14,529 nt of DNA from an uncultured Erwinia sp. (GCA_946221915.1 CAMIKG010000091.1:1-14529), one strand, 5' to 3'; counted from the first letter of the stretch, positions 1-6,695 are shown. Program-made: numbers and translations. The notes: generated by a model from the letters alone, not told the origin.

Positions 1-696
1 AAGGCCCGCCATATTCATGGTGATGCGGATAATCACCGACGGCAGGCACAGCGGCACGATATGTCGCCACAGCACGCGCACGGACGACGCGCCCTGCAGA
101 CGTACCGCTGAGATAAAGTCCGCCTGGCGCAGCGACAGGGTTTCTGCCCGCGCCAGACGGGCAATCGGCGGCCACGCGGTGAGGGTAATGGCGATCACCA
201 CATGCTCCAGACCCGGGCCGAGTGCGGCGACAAACGCCAGCGCCAGGACCAGGCTGGGGAAGGAGATAAAGATGTCGGTAATGCGCATCAGCAGCATATC
301 CACCTTGCCGCCGAAGTAACCGGCAGTCACGCCGAGCAGCAGCCCGATCGGGCCGACGGTGACCGACACCAGCAGCACGATATACAGCGTGATGCGCGCG
401 CCATACACCAGGCGGCTGAAGATATCGCGGCCAAACTCGTCGGTGCCGAACCAGTGCACGGCGCTGGGCGGTGACAGGGCGTTGTTCAGGTCCTGCACCA
501 GCGGGTGAAACGGTGCAATCCACGGCGCAAACAGCGCCACAATCATCAGCAGCAACACAATACCGCCGCCGATTGCCGTCAGCGGATTGCGCGCCATCAG
601 CAGCAGGAAATGGCCGATGCGCGTCAGGGTGCGGCGGCACTGCGCCAGCCGCTCTGAACCGCTGCCGCTGCCCGCAGCATCAACAGAAAGAGTCAT
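1..696 (-). CDS. DppC-like ABC transporter inner-membrane permease, partial
   Basis: This reading frame is open from the ATG at 696 to the left edge, about 232 codons, so the C-terminus lies outside the window. The product is a permease of the DppC/OppC type for dipeptide, nickel or other small solutes. Residues 1-30 form a cytoplasmic tail rich in Gly/Ser. A first membrane segment follows (GGGIVLLLMIVALFAPWIAP), then the family signature HWFGTDEFGRDIFSRL. Several hydrophobic helices come next. The EAA-type loop that docks with the ATPase is visible near RLARAETLSLRQADFISAVR, followed by RHIVPLCLP. The start codon overlaps the stop of the upstream permease in an ATGA, so the two are translationally coupled. 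The order dehydratase, binding protein, DppB, DppC predicts one or two ATPase genes beyond position 1. The family is clear; the substrate is not. Confidence 0.93.
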   Translation of the reverse strand, partial: MTLSVDAAGSGSGSERLAQCRRTLTRIGHFLLLMARNPLTAIGGGIVLLLMIVALFAPWIAPFHPLVQDLNNALSPPSAVHWFGTDEFGRDIFSRLVYGARITLYIVLLVSVTVGPIGLLLGVTAGYFGGKVDMLLMRITDIFISFPSLVLALAFVAALGPGLEHVVIAITLTAWPPIARLARAETLSLRQADFISAVRLQGASSVRVLWRHIVPLCLPSVIIRITMNMAGL

Positions 697-1718
697 GCTT
701 TCGTCCTCGGGTCGAAGACCTGATACAGCAGGTCAGAGAGCAGATTGAGCATCACGAAAATAATGCCCACCAGCAGTACACAGCCCATCACCGCATTCAT
801 ATCGCCCAGCAGCAGGCTGCCGGTGAGATACGAGCCGAAGCCCGGCCACGAGAATACGGTTTCAATCAGCACCGCCCCTTCCAGCAGTGAACCGTAGGCC
901 AGCGCCACCACCGTCAGCAGCTGCACCAGAATATTGCGGAACGCGTGCTGCCAGATCACCTGCCATTCCGTCAGTCCTTTGACGCGCGCGGTGATAATGA
1001 ACTCCTGCGACAGCTGCGCCAGCATAAAGCTGCGCGTCATGCGGCTGATGTAGGCCAGCGAGTGGAAGCCGAGCAGCGAGGCGGGCAGAATCAGATGGTT
1101 CAGCGCATTGCGGAACACCGTCCAGTTGCCTGCCAGCAGCGAATCCACCAGCAGCAGCCCGCTGCGGCTCGGTACCTGGCCATCCAGCCCCAGTTCGAGG
1201 CGTCCGGCGCCGCCCACCCAGCCCAGCCAGGCGTAAAACAGCAGCAGACCCATCATTCCGACCCAGAAGATCGGCGTGGAGTAACCGGCCAGGCTGATCA
1301 CGCGCACGATATAGTCAGCGACGCTGTTACGTTTCGCCGCCGCCAGTACGCCCAGAGGAATGCCCAGCCCGGTGCCGATAATAATCGCCAGCGTCGCCAG
1401 TTCGAGGGTGGCCGGGAACACGCGGCGGATATCGTCCATTACCGGTTTACCGGTCAGCAGCGCATTGCCTAAATCGCCGTGCAGCAGGGTTTTCAGGTAA
1501 ATGCCAAACTGCACCCACAGCGGTTGATCAAAACCGAGCTGCTGATAAACCTGCTGATAGGTGCTGTGGTCAGCATCCGGGCCGACAATCGCCAGCACCG
1601 GATCGATAGGCATCACACGGCCAATAAAAAAGGTCAGGATCAGCAGACCGAACAGGGTGACTGCCACCTGCAGCAGGCGACGGCCGACGCGTTGTAGTGT
1701 CAGTGCAGAGCGGCTCAT
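693..1718 (-). CDS. DppB-like ABC transporter inner-membrane permease
   Basis: A 341-residue permease of the DppB/OppB type, the usual length for the family. It would form the transmembrane heterodimer with the DppC-like protein. The N-terminal helix (about residues 15-35) is followed by the typical RVMPIDPVLAIVG stretch and by the extended periplasmic region with YQQLGFDQPLWVQF. Four or five more hydrophobic segments follow. The EAA loop is seen at EFIITARVKGLTEWQVIWQH. The C-terminus has the family pattern ETVFSWPGFGSYL and ends DLLYQVFDPRTKA. The ATG at 1718 overlaps the stop of the binding-protein gene in an ATGA, and the stop overlaps the next ATG in the same way. The three transport genes are therefore translated as a coupled block. 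Substrate cannot be read from the permease. Confidence 0.95.
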   Translation of the reverse strand: MSRSALTLQRVGRRLLQVAVTLFGLLILTFFIGRVMPIDPVLAIVGPDADHSTYQQVYQQLGFDQPLWVQFGIYLKTLLHGDLGNALLTGKPVMDDIRRVFPATLELATLAIIIGTGLGIPLGVLAAAKRNSVADYIVRVISLAGYSTPIFWVGMMGLLLFYAWLGWVGGAGRLELGLDGQVPSRSGLLLVDSLLAGNWTVFRNALNHLILPASLLGFHSLAYISRMTRSFMLAQLSQEFIITARVKGLTEWQVIWQHAFRNILVQLLTVVALAYGSLLEGAVLIETVFSWPGFGSYLTGSLLLGDMNAVMGCVLLVGIIFVMLNLLSDLLYQVFDPRTKA

Positions 1719-3334
1719 GGCGTGGTCTCCTCTGTTTTAACCACATCGCGCAGGAAAGTGGTGGCGGACGGGTGCGGCTGATAGTTGTGCACTTCATTGC
1801 GCACCACCACTGAATCGACCATCTGCGACAGCGGGACCAGCGCCGGGATCAGCTGGTCATAACGCTGCTGGATAGCGTGATAATCTTCCAGCTGCTTCGC
1901 CGCATCACGTTCCACCAGCGCCTGCTCGATTTCGCTGTTCAGCTGCGCATCGTAAAAACTGGTACGCCAGCCCTGGAAGTTGGTCAGGCGCGCTTCATCG
2001 CTGTTATTCGGGTTGTAGACCAGCGAACGCAGGCTGGAGTGGGGATGGGGTTCCACGCCGCTGCCGCCACGTCCCACCAGCATCTCAAAGCGCCGCTCGC
2101 GCATTGCGCCATAGATCTGGTTGCCGGTGCCGGTGATGATTTTGGCGCGAATACCAGCCTGCATCAGCGTTGACTGTACGGCGATGGCGATATTGAGGAA
2201 CGGCTGGTCGGCGAGCACGCGCAGCGTGGTGTCGAAGCCGTCAGGATAACCCGCATCCGCCAGCAACGCTTTGGCGCGTGGGATATCCAGCTGATAGCCC
2301 GGATTCGGCAGCGTGGCAGGCATGCCGGACTGGATCGGCCGCTGGTGCAGAATGCCGTAGCCTGGCATCAGCGCTTTGTTAATTCCCTGATAATCAATCA
2401 GGTAGCGTACCGCTTCGCGTACTTTTGCATTGGCGAAGTGCGGGTCTTTCATGCTCATCGCCACATAATAGATGGTGCCTTTTTTTACCGCATCGACCGT
2501 GAGATGGGGATCGTGACGCAGGGCGTTGATATCGGACACCGCCATGTTGCTGGCAATATCCAGATCGCCTTTTTCAATCATCAGGCGCAGCGTCTGCGAC
2601 TCCTGGAAATGGCGAAAGACCACGCGGCTCAGCTTCGTTTCACCCCGCCAGTAACCCGGATTGCGGTTCATGCGCAGCACATCTTTCGCCTGCCAGCTGT
2701 CGAGGTAGAAGGGACCGGAACCCGCAGAGTGAGTGGTCAGCCAGCGGTTGCCCCAGTCACCGTCGCGTTCGTGCGCCTGCACGGTCTTGCTGTCCAGCAC
2801 TGAACCACTGCCAAATGCCGCCAGCGAATAGATCACCAGTTTTGGGTCGTTGGCTTTGGGCAGCTCAATCTCGACCGTCCACTCATCGGGTGCGCGGATC
2901 ATCTGGTCGACATTCTGTTTGCTGAAACCGTAAGACTTCCAGGCGGAGGCCTGCGCCAGGTTGAGATGCAGAATGCGGCGCATCGACCACACCACATCTT
3001 CAGCGGTCAGCGGGTTGCCGGAGTGAAATTTAACCCCTTTACGCAGGTGGAAGGTCAGCAGACGGTTGTCATCGCTGATCTGCCAGCGGGTGGCGAGCGC
3101 CGGACGTACATTGGTCAGCTGGTTCGGGTCCAGCTCAACCAGTGAGTCATACAAATTGACCACGATGCCGACCACTTCGTTACCGGTCATGGCGGCCGGA
3201 TCGAGCGTCAGCAGGTTATTCATATTCATACCGATGATCAGCTGGTCAGGTGGCGTTTTGGCCTGAGCCACGCCGCCGCTGAGCGTCAGCAGGAGCGCGA
3301 GTAGCCACGCCCCGGTTAAACGGCCAGTGTTCAT
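1715..3334 (-). CDS. Periplasmic substrate-binding protein of a dipeptide/oligopeptide-type ABC transporter (SBP family 5)
   Basis: A 539-residue extracellular solute-binding protein, family 5 (DppA/OppA/NikA type). It begins with a Sec signal peptide: charged MNTGR, hydrophobic LLALLLTL, and a likely cut after GVAQA at about residue 25. Features of the family include the N-terminal DQLIIGMNMNNLLTLDPA, the conserved ALATRWQISDDNRLLTFHLRKGVKFHSG pattern (given here in two overlapping parts: ALATRWQISDDNR and TFHLRKGVKFHSG), and LTAEDVVWSM. Length fits the family. A Shine-Dalgarno CGGAG sits 6 nt before the ATG. It follows the dehydratase gene after a 99-bp gap that holds a stable dyad, and it overlaps the permease gene downstream. 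Members of this family bind peptides, opines, nickel, heme or glycosides. The dehydratase partner suggests an acid-sugar-containing ligand here, which is inference. Confidence 0.95.
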   Translation of the reverse strand: MNTGRLTGAWLLALLLTLSGGVAQAKTPPDQLIIGMNMNNLLTLDPAAMTGNEVVGIVVNLYDSLVELDPNQLTNVRPALATRWQISDDNRLLTFHLRKGVKFHSGNPLTAEDVVWSMRRILHLNLAQASAWKSYGFSKQNVDQMIRAPDEWTVEIELPKANDPKLVIYSLAAFGSGSVLDSKTVQAHERDGDWGNRWLTTHSAGSGPFYLDSWQAKDVLRMNRNPGYWRGETKLSRVVFRHFQESQTLRLMIEKGDLDIASNMAVSDINALRHDPHLTVDAVKKGTIYYVAMSMKDPHFANAKVREAVRYLIDYQGINKALMPGYGILHQRPIQSGMPATLPNPGYQLDIPRAKALLADAGYPDGFDTTLRVLADQPFLNIAIAVQSTLMQAGIRAKIITGTGNQIYGAMRERRFEMLVGRGGSGVEPHPHSSLRSLVYNPNNSDEARLTNFQGWRTSFYDAQLNSEIEQALVERDAAKQLEDYHAIQQRYDQLIPALVPLSQMVDSVVVRNEVHNYQPHPSATTFLRDVVKTEETTP

Positions 3335-3370
3335 ACAATACTCCGGGTAGAGTCAGAGATTCCCCCTTCG

Positions 3371-3397
3371 CCCCTGACGCGGCAGTTGCGTCAGGAG
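3371..3397 (-). other. Intra-operon stem-loop between dehydratase and binding-protein genes
   Basis: The arms CCTGACGC (3373-3380) and GCGTCAGG (3388-3395) are perfectly complementary around a 7-nt loop. In the minus-strand RNA they extend to 10 bp through one G-U and one G-C pair. There is no U-run after it in the direction of transcription, so it is not a standard Rho-independent terminator. In this position, ahead of a binding-protein gene, such hairpins commonly stabilise or process the message so that the binding protein is made in excess. That role is inferred. Confidence 0.6.
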
Positions 3398-3433
3398 CCT
3401 GGAGGACTGTTATTATTTTTTTATGCCCGTCGA

Positions 3434-4603
3434 TCAGTCGCGGCTGATGGTATGGGTCGCGATATAGTCAAAGTTAATATCTTCACCCAGGCCTGGGTGC
3501 GTCGGTAAATGCACGAATCCCTGTTCATCCATGGGGTCAATCAGGCTGTTCAGATAAGCCGGTGGTTCGTCGTAGTTGAGGAAAGGATGCAGCAGGCCGC
3601 GCTCGTACCAGCGACAGTTGCGGATCGCGCCGACCACCGCCAGGCTGGCGGCGCCGTTGCCGTGTACTTCACAGTCCATACCGAAGGCTTCGGCAAGGCT
3701 GGCGACTTTCATGCACGGTGAGATACCGCCAACGCCATTGGCGCCCGCGCGCAGGATGTCACAGGCGCCTGCTTTCACCCAGTCGGCGCGGCTGTGATGC
3801 TTGCCGCCAAGGCTTTCCGGGCCGATGACATCAATCGACAGGTTTTCTGCCAGCCAGGCGTAAGAGGCCATGCTCTCCTCTTCCATCGGCTCCTCGAACC
3901 AGGCGAAATTGAGCTTCTCCAGCGCCTTGCCGATGGTCAGCGCCTGGCTGCGGCTGTACCAGTGGTAGCCGTCCAGCATCAGGTCAATATCCGGGCCAAC
4001 GGCTTCGCGCACCGCCGCGCAGGCTTTGATATCCATTTTCACATCAGGGGCAAAAGAGACTGGCGGCATCCAGGTATGCAGCTTGATCGCCTTGTAGCCG
4101 CGCGCCACCAGTTTTTCGGCAAACTGCGCGTACTCATCCGGCGTCGACAGCCCGCCTTTCAGCTCATCGCCGCACATGGTGCTGCCATACGCAGGCACCT
4201 TCTCGCGATAGCCGCCCAGCAATTTGTGCACCGGCATATTCAGCTTACGGCCAATCAGGTCCCACAGCGCCTGTTCAACAAAGGAGAGGGCGCGCTCGGT
4301 CAGCTGGTGGGCGCTGCCGCGCTGCCAGTGCACCAGATCCTGCCACAGCCGCTCACGGTCAAACGGGTTCTGACCCAGCAGCACTTTCTTAAAGAAGGCG
4401 TTAACCACGTGGGGGCGCACCACTTCCGGCGGGGCAAACGCATAGCCGCAGTCGCCTTCATCCGTGGTGATGGTCAGCAGCGCCATTTTTGCCTGACTCT
4501 CTTCACCGGGGTGGGAATGGCCCGCGCTGTCCGCTGCGCGGCGGGTCGGGTAGGTAAACACAGAGACATCAACAGAGCTTATTTTCACAGTCATTCCTGT
4601 CAT
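3434..4603 (-). CDS. Mandelate racemase/muconate lactonizing enzyme family protein (enolase superfamily), probable acid-sugar dehydratase
   Basis: A 389-residue member of the enolase superfamily, mandelate-racemase type. These enzymes remove the proton alpha to a carboxylate using Mg2+, and most are acid-sugar dehydratases or racemases. The N-terminal capping domain is about residues 1-130 and the barrel follows. Visible active-site positions are K174-L-H176 at the end of barrel strand 2 (many relatives have KxK), metal ligands D211, E237 or E238 in FEEP, and E263 in GPESLGG. The His-Asp dyad is D282 with H314 in EVHGNG. H214 in DGYHWY is a further candidate. The ATG at 4603 is chosen because the alternative ATG three codons later has no room for a ribosome site, though the first also has only a weak one. 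It heads the transporter operon. The exact substrate cannot be assigned. Confidence 0.9.
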   Translation of the reverse strand: MTGMTVKISSVDVSVFTYPTRRAADSAGHSHPGEESQAKMALLTITTDEGDCGYAFAPPEVVRPHVVNAFFKKVLLGQNPFDRERLWQDLVHWQRGSAHQLTERALSFVEQALWDLIGRKLNMPVHKLLGGYREKVPAYGSTMCGDELKGGLSTPDEYAQFAEKLVARGYKAIKLHTWMPPVSFAPDVKMDIKACAAVREAVGPDIDLMLDGYHWYSRSQALTIGKALEKLNFAWFEEPMEEESMASYAWLAENLSIDVIGPESLGGKHHSRADWVKAGACDILRAGANGVGGISPCMKVASLAEAFGMDCEVHGNGAASLAVVGAIRNCRWYERGLLHPFLNYDEPPAYLNSLIDPMDEQGFVHLPTHPGLGEDINFDYIATHTISRD

Positions 4604-4616
4604 CAGAGTAGATGGG

Positions 4617-4630
4617 TAAACACGTGTTTA
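4617..4630. promoter_or_regulatory. Perfect 14-bp palindrome, candidate operator of the dehydratase-transporter operon
   Basis: TAAACACGTGTTTA reads the same on both strands and lies 13 nt ahead of the ATG. On the minus strand a TATATT box at 4634-4639 could serve as the -10 element, putting the transcription start at about 4627, inside the palindrome. That is a typical repressor position. No good -35 box accompanies it. The regulator is unknown and is not obviously encoded next to the operon in this window. Confidence 0.5.
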
Positions 4631-4909
4631 AAGAATATAAAACACCGTTTCATTTAACACTGTATACAGAATATGCAACTCTTGCCCTGGTTAAAGCGGC
4701 GTAAACCGCGAACTATTTTTTGGGCAAATGCACAGCATTATGTGAGCAGATTCACGATAAGGTTGTGAAATGTGATCGGCATTGGATCGCGGATAAGCTG
4801 CGGAGTGGATGCAGCACCAGGAGAAGGGCAAGGCGGCATCGCAAACGGGGCCGCAATACGCGGCGAACAGTCGAGCGGAGAGGTGCTGAGTTAAAACCGC
4901 AGGAGGGCG
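4631..4909. other. Intergenic region without supported gene
   Basis: Apart from the promoter-proximal part next to 4669, I find no gene here. The stretch 4795-4909 is GC-rich and sits between an AT-rich upstream part and the AT-rich patch that begins at about 4910. Reading past the stop of the OrfA-like gene in the -1 frame gives an open stretch, but it has no resemblance to an IS3 OrfB integrase (no DDE-type motifs). The plus strand has one open frame at 4720-4944 rich in Arg, with no ribosome site, judged spurious. Confidence 0.6.
4660..4669. promoter_or_regulatory. Second palindrome upstream of the dehydratase operon (CTGTATACAG)
   Basis: A perfect 10-bp palindrome centred about 41 bp upstream of the 4617-4630 palindrome. 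A TGTATACA core resembles sites used by GntR-family regulators of acid-sugar catabolism, as I recall them. That resemblance is only suggestive. Together with the nearer palindrome it makes a plausible two-site control region. Confidence 0.4.
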
Positions 4910-5185
4910 CTAATTCCTGTTGTTGGTTTTTCTTAGCTCACTGAGCAGCATATTTCTGTCCTGCTCCAGTTCCCTGATGCGCGTCATTAACTTCATGTTT
5001 TCTGTCTCAAGTTTTTTCACTATTTTTTGATTGTCCTCTTTCTTTGGTGAGTATTTATTTCTCCAGTTATAAAATGTCGCCTGTGATATTCCCATGATTT
5101 TACAAACGTCCTGAATGTTACTTCCCGTTTCGACTTGCTGAAGCGTGAAGTAGATCTGCTTTTCAGTGAATTTGGTGCGATTCAT
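4910..5185 (-). CDS. Orphan IS3-family OrfA-like HTH/coiled-coil protein
   Basis: A 91-residue protein resembling OrfA of IS3-family insertion sequences (HTH_Tnp_1 type). Residues 1-45 hold the helix-turn-helix: FTEKQIYFTLQQVETG followed by DVCKIMGISQATFYNWRNKY, the diagnostic part. Residues about 55-85 form a coiled coil with Ile/Leu/Met spacing (VKKLETENMKLMTRIRELEQ). In a full element OrfA binds the ends and is fused to OrfB by frameshift. Here no OrfB, DDE domain or convincing terminal inverted repeats can be seen. An AAAAA run occurs near the 3' end, as in frameshift sites, but the -1 frame beyond it is not transposase-like. A good ribosome site (AAAGGA) precedes the ATG. It is AT-rich, unlike the flanking operons. 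It may be an IS remnant or a domesticated DNA-binding protein. Confidence 0.8.
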   Translation of the reverse strand: MNRTKFTEKQIYFTLQQVETGSNIQDVCKIMGISQATFYNWRNKYSPKKEDNQKIVKKLETENMKLMTRIRELEQDRNMLLSELRKTNNRN

Positions 5186-5309
5186 AATGATATCCTTTGG
5201 ATTTTAGTCAGGTGTTTTTATCCGGGTTATCAATAAGATTTAATCAAGTGGGTTTAGCGCTTCGTTATCTCTTGTCCTGTTTTCTTCAGCAGGTTAAAGC
5301 TGCTATTGA

Positions 5310-5882
5310 TCATAGGTTATCAGCATTTTTATTGCTATTTTTTCTTTCGGGTTGAACATTGCCTGGTAGTATTTCTTTATTGATTAGCTCGAAGGAGAGA
5401 TTGAGTAAATATCTGAAATCCTGACGCCATGCCTCAAGATCGCCGGTATTGTAGATATCGTTGATCCAGGCCACACACAGTGCATTGACGCCATCACGAA
5501 ACAGCTCTAACCCCTGCGTCCGCTCCAGTATCGCCGACAGCACGCTGGAGGATTCGCGCGACATCTGCATAGCGGTTTTTTGCTGGGCTTCGGGCAGATT
5601 GCTTTCACTCTCCAGCTGCGCTTTAAACGCATTGGCGACATCAGAAGCGGCATCAGGTGGTGGTTCAGGACAGATTCTTAAATCACCATGGATACCATTT
5701 ACTGCTTCAGGAACAATAATCACGGCCCGCTCTTCGTCGGTCATGGTAATAATGGTGGCATGATTGTTATTAATATTTTGTGTGGAGATTGGATAGTCCC
5801 GCGGCTGATTCCACGGCGGATAAAAAGAATTACATCCTGTCAGCATCATACATAAGAAAAAGGTGGCAGAGGAATGTGCCAT
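5310..5882 (-). CDS. Putative lipoprotein of unknown function
   Basis: A 190-residue protein that I do not recognise by name. The N-terminus is a short lipoprotein signal with the lipobox L14-T-G-C17. Asn follows the Cys, so outer-membrane sorting is likely. The signal is odd in having no Lys or Arg ahead of the hydrophobic part, yet no in-frame start exists just upstream. The mature part has RICPEPPPDAASDVANAF, a Gln/Glu/Ser-rich helical middle, then ERTQGLELFRDGVNALCVAW, and a polar, Asn/Lys-rich tail. I have an uncertain memory of other bacterial lipoproteins with a similar CPEPxPDA plus RTQ-x-LFRDG-LC arrangement. The ATG at 5882 has AGAGG 6 nt upstream, and a TATAAT box lies at 5919-5924. 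It is 124 bp ahead of the OrfA-like gene on the same strand, in AT-rich DNA. Confidence 0.75.
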   Translation of the reverse strand: MAHSSATFFLCMMLTGCNSFYPPWNQPRDYPISTQNINNNHATIITMTDEERAVIIVPEAVNGIHGDLRICPEPPPDAASDVANAFKAQLESESNLPEAQQKTAMQMSRESSSVLSAILERTQGLELFRDGVNALCVAWINDIYNTGDLEAWRQDFRYLLNLSFELINKEILPGNVQPERKNSNKNADNL

Positions 5883-5918
5883 ATCGCACCTCTTTACCGG
5901 CTTGTCAGCATTGAGGTG

Positions 5919-5924
5919 ATTATA
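5919..5924 (-). promoter_or_regulatory. Candidate -10 box of the lipoprotein gene
   Basis: A perfect TATAAT on the minus strand, 36 nt before the ATG at 5882. It predicts a 5' leader of about 30 nt. No convincing -35 hexamer is found at 16-18 nt spacing, so the promoter may be weak or need an activator. Confidence 0.4.
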
Positions 5925-6190
5925 GAATTGCTATCACTACTTGCTTGTTTTTACTCTGTTTCTAAAATTAGAATAATAATTAATTTTTTCTTGCGGGCTG
6001 GGTGCTTTCTCTGGCAAAGAAAGTGTAATACGCCAGATTTTTATTTTTCTGATGAAATAATATTTAGCAGATGCTGCTTATTTTTTTTCAGACAAGGGCG
6101 ACTCATTCGGCTTAAGCCAGTGGGGTTCATTAAGCAACATTTACCAGAGGCTGATTGTATTTCTGCACAGGATATTATGCCGCGTGACAG
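5925..6190. other. AT-rich intergenic region, no gene seen
   Basis: This stretch separates the lipoprotein gene from the 3' end of ohrR. It is AT-rich with long T runs. An open frame on the plus strand from 5874 runs into the antisense of ohrR, has no ribosome site, and changes character halfway, so I do not call it. No RNA gene or clear terminator was recognised apart from the dyad at 6191-6207. Confidence 0.6.
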
Positions 6191-6207
6191 GCACGGCTTA
6201 GCCGTGC
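6191..6207 (-). terminator. Stem-loop with the ohrR stop codon in its loop
   Basis: GCACGGC and GCCGTGC (7 bp, perfect) flank the TTA that is the TAA stop of ohrR on the minus strand. No U-run follows on either strand, so it is at best an imperfect terminator or an mRNA 3'-end stabiliser. Confidence 0.4.
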
Positions 6208-6656
6208 AGGTTATCACGCAGTATTTCCAGCTCTCTCTTCAGCTTCAGCATGCTGTCCGCATCACAGGCGGCAGCATTGCGTACGGAGTCAGGCAGCGTC
6301 AGTGCTTTCTGGCGCAGCTGGCGGCCCTGTTCGCTCAAGGTCACCACCACCTGACGCTCATCCTGGCGTGAACGCTGACGCTGCAGCAGCCCGGCGGCTT
6401 CCATACGTTTCAGCAGGGGGGTCAGGGTCGCTGAGTCAAGGAACAGGCGTTCACCGATATCAGAGACGGTGACGTCATCTTTCTCCCACAACACCATCAT
6501 CACCAGGTATTGCGGATAGGTCAGGTCCAGCTCCGCCAGCAGTTGCCGGTAAAGCTTATGCAGCGCCAGATTGGCGGAGTAGAGGGCAAAGCAAAACTGT
6601 TGATCGAGCAACAGCGGTGCATCTGCCGGATTGGTATCGTCTTGCGGTGTTTTCAT
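6198..6656 (-). CDS. ohrR: OhrR-type MarR-family transcriptional regulator (organic hydroperoxide sensor)
   Basis: A 152-residue winged-helix repressor of the MarR/OhrR type. With the ATG at 6656 as start, the peroxide-sensing Cys falls at residue 22 (QQFCFALYSANL). The two Tyr that contact it fall at 36 and 47 (LYRQLL, TYPQYL). These are the positions I recall for Xanthomonas OhrR. A second Cys at 131 fits the two-Cys class, which forms a disulfide on oxidation and lets go of DNA. The DNA-binding part is about residues 55-110: VTVSDIGERLFLDSATLTPL is the recognition helix region and RSRQDERQVVVTL the wing. A GTG start 15 codons upstream is rejected because it lies inside the terminator of yghU. 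The usual partner ohr is not adjacent; yghU lies upstream on the same strand. Confidence 0.88.
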   Translation of the reverse strand: MKTPQDDTNPADAPLLLDQQFCFALYSANLALHKLYRQLLAELDLTYPQYLVMMVLWEKDDVTVSDIGERLFLDSATLTPLLKRMEAAGLLQRQRSRQDERQVVVTLSEQGRQLRQKALTLPDSVRNAAACDADSMLKLKRELEILRDNLHG

Positions 6657-6663
6657 AGGGAAA

Positions 6664-6692
6664 ATAGTAAGTAGGGCACGAGATAATTGCAA
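6664..6692 (-). promoter_or_regulatory. Promoter of ohrR, predicting a leaderless transcript
   Basis: On the minus strand TTGCAA (6687-6692) and TACTAT (6664-6669) are separated by exactly 17 nt. Each matches consensus at four of six positions. Only 7 nt (TTTCCCT) separate the -10 box from the ATG at 6656, so transcription should begin at or next to the start codon. There is no Shine-Dalgarno sequence there, which agrees with a leaderless message. Confidence 0.5.
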
Positions 6693-6695
6693 GCA

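Noticed and set aside
945..1472. Long plus-strand open frame opposite the DppB-like gene
   Set aside because: Gln/Arg/His-rich product typical of the antisense of a GC-rich gene; the minus-strand gene is certain.
3794..4657. 287-codon plus-strand open frame opposite the dehydratase gene
   Set aside because: Antisense frame of a well-supported enzyme gene; no recognisable domain or ribosome site.
4720..4944. 74-codon plus-strand open frame rich in Arg
   Set aside because: No ribosome site, biased product, overlaps the end of the OrfA-like gene.
5874..6371. 165-codon plus-strand open frame
   Set aside because: Half runs antisense to ohrR, the other half is AT-rich intergenic DNA; no ribosome site and no domain.
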